Below are positions 56,501-64,000 of a stretch of DNA of 64,000 nucleotides, one piece after another. The notes under the pieces are model-generated. The model did not search any database and was not told the origin of the DNA. It was given only the letters and a program-made list of their open reading frames with translations. Each line of letters opens with the position of its first letter. The stretch's first letter is position 1. Origin of the DNA: Lepus europaeus (taxonomy: Eukaryota > Chordata > Mammalia > Lagomorpha > Leporidae); assembly GCF_033115175.1 (NCBI RefSeq), contig NC_084839.1, forward strand, positions 39,169,501 through 39,233,500, written 5' to 3'. Made by a program: the position numbers and the translations under genes.

Positions 56501-57436
56501 CCAATACTTCAGCGATGGTGGGGATTACAAACACTAATAAGGGAAATCAGATATTTGATGGTGGATTCAAAATATGTGATGTTATGGAGCCATTAAAACT
56601 GTTTTGAAATAACTTCATAAAATGGGGAAATGACAATGTTAAAATGAGATTCACAACTCTGCCCAGCAGTACCCTAATTGCGTACAGACTGATGTAGGCC
56701 ACGTGTTCACAGGGGTCCCCCTGAGTGGTGGAGAGAAGACTGATGATAACTTTTTTTTCTATATTTCTCATGTTTTCCACAATGAACAATATTTACTCTC
56801 ATTATTAAAATCTCACAACTATTACTTAATACATATAAGAAAAAAACCACAAGGTTTTCTTATAGGGAGCAAGTCAGCATGCCCTCATTCTTCTCCCCCT
56901 TCGCCTGTGTGTGTGTGTGTCCTGGGTCTTTTCAAGGGGGAGGGGACAGAGATCTGGTGAGGGGGCCATGATCAAGGAAAGTCGGGAGTGGGGAGTCTGG
57001 AGTGGCCAACGAGCCAGATTCAAACTCTCCTGGGCAGGCTACCAAGTATTCGTGGCCCTGAAACAAAATGTCAGAAGGAAGCAGAATTCTGTCCCCTGCC
57101 CAGGGGCCTCCCTCGTGCTGAGGGCCAGGCCTGGCCTGGAGCAGAGACACAGATCAGAGAGCAGCAGAAAATCCCCACCAGCCGCAGGCAATCCAAAAGG
57201 AATTATGCTTGCTTGGCAGTAATGACATTCGGGGCCCTGGGCGGGCGAGAAGATTAACTGTACCGCTCCGGCAGATATTGAATCGAGTCTGGCGTCCAGG
57301 CCCCGCAGGCAGGCGCCGGGAAGCAGTGCGTGTCACGCACCCCCTCCACACACACACTGAATCCTTGTACCAGGCAGGGGCCGCTGGCCCAGGGGCTCCT
57401 GGGAAAGGCTCGGACAGGGGATGTGACGTAGGCGGC

Positions 57437-57755
57437 CCAACACCAATGGCTGTGGCCCAGGTTGTGGTGCAGTGGGCTGAGCTGCCACTTGCATGGCTGG
57501 TATCCCACAACGGAAGGCCAGTTCAAGTCCAGGATGCTCTGCTTCCCATCCAGCTAACGGGCCTGGAAAGGCAGTGCATGAAGGCCCAAGTATTTCAGCC
57601 CCTGCCGCCCACAGGGGAGACCAGAATGAGGCTTCGGGTTTGGCCTGGCTCAGCCTTGGCTGTTCCATTTGAACCAGCAATGGAGAAGCTCTCTCTCTCT
57701 GTCCCTCTCTCATGCCCTCCTTGTTGCTCTGCTTTTCACACACAAGCAAAGACCA
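57437..57755 (+). mobile_element. CSINE, old, forward orientation
   Basis: 'ggttgtggtgcagtgggctgagctgccacttgcatggctgg', 'gttcaagtccaggatgctctgcttcc', 'gaaccagcaatggagaagctctctctctctgtccctctctc'. Divergent but with all parts in order. Confidence 0.8.
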
Positions 57756-59095
57756 CGTGATTAGTGAGAGGTTCACCCACCTCCCAGCAGGGCCCCAGGG
57801 CCCCAGCAGGAAAGAGGTGGGGGTAAGGCCGTGTGTGGCCCCGGCCCCTGGATGGCTATGCAGAGGCTGAGCTGAGTGAGGAAGAACGTTGGTCTCGGTC
57901 AGTATGAGGTGTGACTGGAACCCAGGGCTGAGGGGCTCCGTGGCCTCCAGCTGCTGGCCCCCGACTCCAAGGCCTCCCCAGGGCTGCGGTAGGGACATTT
58001 GCCTGTAGGGTGGGACCAAGCCATCATAAACCCACCTCCAGCCAGACTCCTCCTAGCCCCCTGAGCCACCCAGCAGGGTGCAGACACTGGACAGGCCGGC
58101 CCTCCTCAGCCCTCAGCCACCAGCTGAGCCAGGGCGTGGGCCAGCTAGCCCCTCCGTGACTCCTGGCCCCTGCGGGGCGTGGAGGGACCACAAGGGGCAA
58201 AGACGGTAGGAACAAGAAGGGCAGGAAGGAGAGAGGGAGACAGGAGGGGTGGGCACTGAGACCACAGCTACCAGGGCCCACGGAAGCCTGTGGGACGGCC
58301 TGGCGCCTGCGTGCTGTGCAAGCCCCTCCCGTCCCACCACGTCTGCAGTGATTTTTCCACAGAGGAAAATGGGCTCCTCCGGGCGCGGGGGCGGCCAGCT
58401 CTGCCGAGGCTCTGCCCACGCTGCCTGCGTGTTCTCGTGCACACACAGCTCGCTGGGGAGCTGTTCAAAGAGCCGCGCTCCTGCCCGCTGCAGGCCTAGG
58501 CTGGGGACGGCAGAGCTGGGGTGCTCTGGGCCTCTGACCTCAGAATCAGGGTGGCCCCCTGCACGACGGTCGGGTCGCACGGGGCCCTGCTACGGATCCT
58601 TTCCACCGGGACCCTCACAGCTGTGTCGCTCCTTAGGGGCCCACCTTTCTGCTGTGTGTGGCTTTTGCTTGTTTACTTTTGGGTAGGTAGAGGAGACACG
58701 TTCAAAATTCAAGGTACAACACGGTGCCCCTGGCAAATTACCTCGCTCTCCCCTCCCCTAGTCACACATCTCTTGGCCCCTCCCTCAGCTCCTCTCCCTC
58801 CCCATACCCCTCCCTCCACCACCTGCTCCTCTCAGCCCCCTCTCCTCATCCCAGCCCCCGCCCACTGTGTCCTCCTGCACCCTGGCCCTGCCTGCAGGAC
58901 AGCAAACAGCTCCCAGGACCAGAAGAAGAGTACAAGGTCCCCTAGGCGCTGGGGCTCATCTTGGAGGCCAAGTGTGCCAGTTCAGGCTGGGGGAGGGGAC
59001 CAGGCAGCGCACAGAGAGCAAGGGCAGCCACAGGCAATCTCAGCACAGGGGCCGGGCCTTTTCCTGGGGCCCCGCCAGCAGAGTTCACCTGCTCA

Positions 59096-59551
<456 letters not shown>

Positions 59552-59724
59552 TCACCTAGGGCTCCTCGGTTGTGCTCAGGATCCCCAATTCCAGGAGGGC
59601 AACTGAGGCCCATTCAGCAGCTGGCTGATATGGGTCTTCCGTTCTCCAGGGGCCGGAGGCCTGGCTCTGGGAACTCAGAGACTGCGACATCCAACGGAGG
59701 CCTCAGGTAGCAGTGAGCCAGTGT

Positions 59725-59910
59725 GGCAGGCATTTAAAACACAAGCCCCGGAGCTGGCTCTTCCTCCAACCTCGGGCACTTTACTTAACCTGGCCGGGCC
59801 TCGGTTTTCTCACCTGTGAAATGGAAGACTGCTCTTATTTTGTAGAGTTAAATGGGTGACATGTGTTACTACTTGGGAGTTTGTACAACAGGGCTTGGCA
59901 TACAGAGTCA
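59725..59910 (+). mobile_element. MIR SINE
   Basis: 'ctcgggcactttacttaacctggccgggcctcggttttctcacctgtgaaatgg' and 'acagggcttggca' follow the MIR consensus order. Confidence 0.85.
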
Positions 59911-59954
59911 GCCCTAGTTAAGTGTTTGATAAAATAAACCCAACACAGCTCTCT

Positions 59955-60055
59955 TACTAACAGCGGACTTAAGCTCAGAGAGGGTGATTTGCCAGGAATA
60001 ACAGAACCTGAAGGGGTCCAGCCTCCCTGACTCCAGGCCCGTGCCCTGTCCGCAG
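59955..60055 (-). mobile_element. MIR-like fragment, reverse
   Basis: 'taagctcagagagggtgatttgccag' followed by 'ctccctgactccaggcccgtgccct' matches the reversed MIR core. Confidence 0.6.
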
Positions 60056-60719
60056 TGCACACAGCCAGCACACAGCCGGTGTCCTGTCACCCTGTACCGC
60101 AAACACCCCCTGCCCCATCCTGTAGCAGGGAGTGGTGGGATGTATCCAGGTGGGACCTCAGGGTCTTGTCAGGTGACCCCACTACCAGGAGCGAGGGCTT
60201 TCCCGGAGCAGGCGAGGTGCTGGGGCTGGGCGTGCTTGGGTCATGGAGTGTAGAGGCTGCCTGTGTTGGTGACGATGGGATGTGTAGGGAGAGGGCCTGG
60301 GGTCGGGATCTCCCCACTAGTGTCGTCTTGTTGAGAGCGGGCATGGGGACTGGAGGGGATAGTCTCTCTCTTCCTTCCCTTTTAGGGGGTAGGGCCCAGT
60401 GAATGAGACACACACAGACATCCCGCCCCATGTTTGAAAATACAGACAGGGTTTCAGGGCAGGAGGAGGTGGCTGGGATGGTGCTGAGCCAGGAAGGACT
60501 AAAAGCTGCACAGGGCTTCAGGGAGCGGAGAGAAGCTATAGGGTGCTTAGGAGGGGACAGCTGGGTGCAGAGGCCCCCACCCTGGAAGCCCAGGGGTCCT
60601 GGCCAGGTGGGGGTGGTCCTGGGGAGCTATGGCAAAAAGGCTGGATCAAGAGGGGCACCAGCCAGGGAGTTTGGCCTTGGCCTGGCGGCTGCCGGGCAAT
60701 CCCAAAAGCTTGTTTAAAC

Positions 60720-60775
60720 CAACTTTACTGAGATACCCTGGAGTGGTAGACGTTGACCATTAACTATGGCAGTCT
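60720..60775 (+). mobile_element. Possible small L1-type fragment
   Basis: 'ccaactttactgagataccctgg' hints at the L1 3' motif 'ttttattgagatataattc'. Too short for confidence. Confidence 0.25.
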
Positions 60776-60789
60776 TGCACAGGGACCAA

Positions 60790-60955
60790 GAGTGGGCGAG
60801 GACTTTGGAGTCAAATTGTTCCATGGGCCTGAGTCTGCACCACGTTCCACACCAGCTCTGTGACACTGGGGAAATGGCTTATGTAAATCTCAACCTTCCA
60901 GGGTGACTGTGAGAATTAAATGAGATGATGCAAAACACTGGGCATAGTCTAGGAG
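60790..60955 (+). mobile_element. MIR SINE
   Basis: 'gactttggagtcaaattgttccatgggcctgagtctgcacca', 'agctctgtgacactggggaaatgg' and 'gggtgactgtgagaattaaatgagatgatgcaaaacactgggcatag' are MIR segments in order. Confidence 0.85.
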
Positions 60956-61299
60956 GCCATAGCTGTGTGGGTTAAGGTATCCTCCCCTCCCCCCTTGCAG
61001 ATGTGAACTTGGATCTGCAGGGCACGGGAGGTCCAGACCTGGAGCTGAGGGCCAGGGAGGGAGATGACAGGGCCTCAGGGGAGGGCTTCAGAGGTGTGCT
61101 GCACAGAGGTGGCAGTGGAAGGGCCAGCCCTGTGGGGGGCTGCTGGCACAAGTGACTTGGGCAGGGCGTAGTGCTGACGTTAGCCTGTGTGCACCTGCAA
61201 AGAGGGACCCTGGGGATAGCAATGTACAAGACCTTCCGGGACAGGGCGGGGTGCCCCTGTCTGTTGTCCCCAGACCTAGGTTCTGCTGTCATTCTGGGG

Positions 61300-62000
61300 C
61301 CCTGAAAACAGATTTCCCAAAGTGCGTGATAGCCACTTGGGATGGGAGAGCTGTTTCCCAGCCCCCGAGGAGGACGGCACCGACCGCCTCGCCCCGCCAC
61401 CCTCAGAAGGGCCCGCCACCGTCCCCACTGCTGAGGCCCCAAAAAGGGGAACACGCTCGCCGAGTGGCGGAAGCCGGAACAGCCGCTCCTTCCCTCCCGC
61501 GCCAGCCCGGCGAGAGCAGCCCCCCAGGGAGCCGGAGGTGAAGATGACAACGGAGGAAGAGCCGGAACGCGCTGGGGGTGCTGGGGACTCACAGGAGCTT
61601 GTTGCAGACTGGGGGCTGGAAGGAGGCCCGGTTCTCCCGCACCCAGGTCCTCACTCGCACGGGGCGCTCCATGCCTGCCGCCCGCGCGTCCTCCGCGAGC
61701 CGTCCTCTCCGTGCCGCGGCCTCCCGCCCTGCCGTCGGAGGAGCGCGCCCCGCCCCGTGCCCGCCGCACGGACCTGGGATCAAAGGCCGTTTCGGCCCCT
61801 CCTGGCCTGGCAGCGGCCTCGGTGCGGGCGCTCGGCCCCAGGCCAGCCCCACCAAGCCGGCCCACGTCCTGGGGACGCCCCGACGTAAGCCACGCGATCC
61901 CGACTCTTCCTGGTCGCTTGTCGCCTACGTGCCATCTGGACCCCGGGGGAGGAACCCGGGGAGGCCGCTCTAGACGCTGTGGTAGCTGCGGGGAGAAGGC
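61300..62000 (-). promoter_or_regulatory. HAAO: CpG-rich HAAO promoter and first exon region
   Basis: CpG dinucleotides are dense from about 61,370 to 62,000, straddling exon 1. A GC-box-like CCCCGCCCC occurs near 61,748, about 80 bases upstream of the start codon on the - strand. No TATA box is obvious. This suggests a CpG-island promoter with an initiation site within roughly 200 bases of the ATG. The exact start cannot be read from sequence. Confidence 0.6.
61593..61672 (-). CDS. HAAO: HAAO exon 1, 3-hydroxyanthranilate 3,4-dioxygenase (N-terminus)
   Basis: HAAO is a cytosolic Fe(II) dioxygenase that opens the ring of 3-hydroxyanthranilate to 2-amino-3-carboxymuconate semialdehyde. That product cyclises to quinolinate, the precursor of NAD. 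Exon 1 encodes [20 protein letters not shown] then PVCNKL and two bases of Leu27. The ATG (61672 downward) is in good context (G at -3 and +4). Start choice: MER...[16 protein letters not shown] aligns with the human N-terminus, giving 286 residues in total. The frame stays open upstream to another ATG at 61855, giving a possible 61-residue extension with no homology that I recognise. Donor gtgagt. Confidence 0.97.
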
Positions 62001-62111
62001 CAGCACGCGAGCCAGTGGCGCTGACCCTGGATGGAAGCCTCAGCTGTCCCATCTGGAAGACGGGCTGCAAAGATGTACGGGCTCAGACTGACGTGAGAGG
62101 AAGGATGGGGT
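61673..62111. other. HAAO 5' flank up to the LTR
   Basis: CpG-rich to about 62,000, then mixed composition. Long overlapping open frames on both strands here (one of 344 codons, 60972-62006 on -) reflect GC richness, not a gene. Confidence 0.6.
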
Positions 62112-62522
62112 GTGTTGGGCATTGCCTAAGAGTCCCTAGCGACATGGCGCCTGGCGGATGATCGGGGGCGTGTCTGCGGCCGCTGCGGTTAAACCGCGCG
62201 ATCGGACCACCTGCAGGGATAGGTCCGATTTATTTCCGGATACGTGGACAGTGGGTGATCCCTATACCTCGCTTAAGGTGCCCCTGTGCGCGGTCCACCT
62301 GTGCCGTGACCTCTTCGCTGACTGGCTCCCCTACTGCGCATGTCCGTCGTAAGCTTTATAAGCCTGTACCTTCCTCAATAAAGTGGTTCCTGCTTCCACA
62401 GAACTCAGGGTGCTTGCTGTGTGCTTGCCCCGTCGACCTTACCTCTCCCGATCGCCTTGTCGGGGAGTGCTTGTACTGCCCCCTGCTGGTCAGGGGACAG
62501 TCTCAGGCTTAAGACCCCAACA
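62112..62522 (+). mobile_element. Solo LTR of an endogenous retrovirus
   Basis: 411 bp bounded by perfect 7-bp inverted ends, TGTTGGG at 62112-62118 and CCCAACA at 62516-62522, beginning TG and ending CA as retroviral LTRs do. Inside, in order, are a TATA-like TTATAA (62356-62361), an AATAAA (62377-62382) and a GT-rich stretch 'gggtgcttgctgtgtgcttg' after it. No target-site duplication is seen (GGGGTG before, CTCCCG after), and no gag, pol or env sequence adjoins it. It points away from HAAO, about 440 bases upstream of its ATG. Confidence 0.88.
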
Positions 62523-64000
62523 CTCCCGCGGTGCCGGCGTGGGGAGGTGGGCACCCAGCAGGTGACCAGCCCCGTTTCGGGCTCCTCGCGTGCTCCTGGT
62601 TGCACAACACAACGAGCTGCTGTACCAGTGCAGCCATGGGCCCTCGAGGTCCTGGCTTTGCAAATCCTGGGGTCGGGGTCTGGTGGGCAGACAAACCGGA
62701 GCCGGTGGGAGGGGCTCCAGCGCAGGACTTGGCGGGAGTGCGAATGTAGACCCGGGTGTGCGGGGCGGGGGTGGCGGCGACAGGACAGCGGCAGAGCAGG
62801 CGAAGGCAGGCTCCACCTGCCCCACCCCTCCCCCTCAGGACTCGGAATTCTTAGAACTGCAGGAGCGGGTAGGTGAGGCAGTGGCAGGAGGGGCGGGAGG
62901 AAATGACTCCGGCCTGCAGCTCCTGCGCTCCCATGCCAAGGTACCTGCGTTTCTGAGGGCTGCTTTCCTCATCTGGGGAGCCTCCCACGGTGTAGGTCAA
63001 CCCCAGGCAGCCGGGACGCAGGCTGCCTCTCCGCCATCCTGTTCTCCCCCTTTCTCCATCCTTTGTCTTTTTGCTAGTTATTTAGTGCATGTGAGCTGCG
63101 CATTTCTTTCTAGAACATTCTTTGGCACCAGAATAACTCTAACCACCTTCTTTATTTTTCGCATTTGCAAGGAACCAGAGGAGATGGAAAAGATGACACT
63201 GGAAACAGCAGGGATCTGCGATGTGTTCTGTTTGCTTGGGTATTTGTTAAGTGGAGGGATGGGTGGGTGGGTGGTGGGTGCAGCCAGGCATGAATGAATT
63301 TGCATTGAAAAGAAAAAAAAAAAAAACAAGAGAAGTTCTGTTACACAGCACCAGGGAAAGATTGGCAGGCACCCTGTGTTTTAATTGATGGAGTCCAACA
63401 ACGTGAGTAACGGAGGCCACAGATTTGCTGGGGCCTGAATTACCCAGATTAATGTTATCTGCAAACTAAGTGCTGCTGTGTAATCACTGTCAGATAGGCT
63501 CTCTGGTTCCTGCTGGGGAGGTAAAATGCTGTGTCTGGTCTGCTTGATTGGCAAGCCTCCAAGGTCGGGGCTCGGCCACTATTTCACTCCTGTGTTCAGA
63601 AAACAAGCTGTTCCCCCTTTATCCAGACTTTTGGGCATCATTTCGTGCCAGCTGTCTGGAGGCCTCCTGGGTGCTGACGCTCAGGCTCCTGATGGTTGCT
63701 CGACCTTACCTGCTCCCAGGAGCCGCTTGTCCTCTGCATACAGGGGTCCACTCACAGCAGGAGCAGACAGAATCAGAAGCAAACAGCACCAGCCCTGGGA
63801 TCAGGCGTGTCCTGCTTGCTGGGGCCTTGCTTTGGCTTGCCCTGGAGAGCACTTGTCTGCCCCAGGTCTCTGAGACAGTAGCTGCCTCTGGATTTAGCGG
63901 AAGCTGGTTGGTGATAATGGTCTGATCCCCACATCCTCAAACAGACAGAACCAATGGCTCCAGCCCTGGCCCTTCCCAGCCCACCTTGGTTTGTCTCTGA
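62523..64000. other. Upstream flank of HAAO, no gene recognised
   Basis: GC-rich to about 63,000, then mixed. Contains a GGGT-rich tract (63259-63282) and an A14 run (63310-63327). The open frame 62590-63297 (235 codons, +) begins just beyond the LTR but has low-complexity composition and no homology that I recognise. Confidence 0.6.
63259..63282. repeat. (GGGT)n-like tract
   Basis: 'gggatgggtgggtgggtggtgggtg': four or more G3 runs closely spaced, a potential G-quadruplex on the + strand. Confidence 0.75.

Noticed and set aside
60972..62006. Longest open frame in the window, 344 codons on the - strand
   Set aside because: It overlaps HAAO exon 1 in another frame, is Pro/Arg/Ala-rich and exists because stop codons are rare in CpG-rich DNA. 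No recognisable domain.

Overview
This window is nuclear DNA from a mammal, and very probably from a lagomorph (rabbit or a close relative). The main evidence is about thirty copies of the lagomorph C-repeat (CSINE), a tRNA-derived SINE with the head GGCCGGCGCCGTGGCTCA, a CT-rich 3' part and an A-tail. Two spliced protein-coding genes can be read exon by exon. Neither is visible as a long open reading frame.

(1) Positions 1 to about 41,530, + strand: the 3' half of MTA3, a subunit of the NuRD/Mi-2 chromatin-remodelling and deacetylase complex. Eight coding exons (1704-1778, 3587-3645, 7409-7533, 11189-11340, 12156-12378, 20010-20096, 23040-23186, 38139-38164) join in frame to give 297 codons plus a stop. 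They cover the end of the SANT domain, the GATA-type zinc finger, the RBBP4/7-binding region and the C-terminal tail. The 5' half lies to the left of the window. A second, shorter 3' end is encoded by reading through the fifth exon into its intron (stop at 12399-12401, AATAAA at 12483). The last intron is about 15 kb long, and the terminal exon carries only the last eight residues before a 3' UTR of about 3.4 kb.

(2) Positions 41,531 to about 48,750: intergenic, GC-rich, with MIR, L1, mariner-like and CSINE relics. The human order here is MTA3, OXER1, HAAO. No intact OXER1 (single-exon GPCR) reading frame is seen.

(3) Positions about 48,750 to 61,700, - strand: a complete HAAO gene (3-hydroxyanthranilate 3,4-dioxygenase, kynurenine pathway). 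Ten exons sum to exactly 861 nt, giving 286 aa, the same length as the human protein. The iron ligands His47, Glu53 and His91 are intact. Exon 8 uses a GC rather than a GT donor, followed by a G13 run.

(4) Positions 61,700 to 64,000: CpG-rich HAAO promoter, then a solo LTR (62,112-62,522) on the opposite strand, then unassigned sequence.

The two genes converge tail to tail. Base composition changes from AT-rich (left, about 1-36 kb) to GC- and CpG-rich (right) inside the last MTA3 intron. Older repeats (MIR, L2-like, L1M-like, hAT and mariner-like) are interrupted by younger CSINEs, several with clear target-site duplications. I saw no CRISPR array, bacterial or viral gene, or structural RNA gene.
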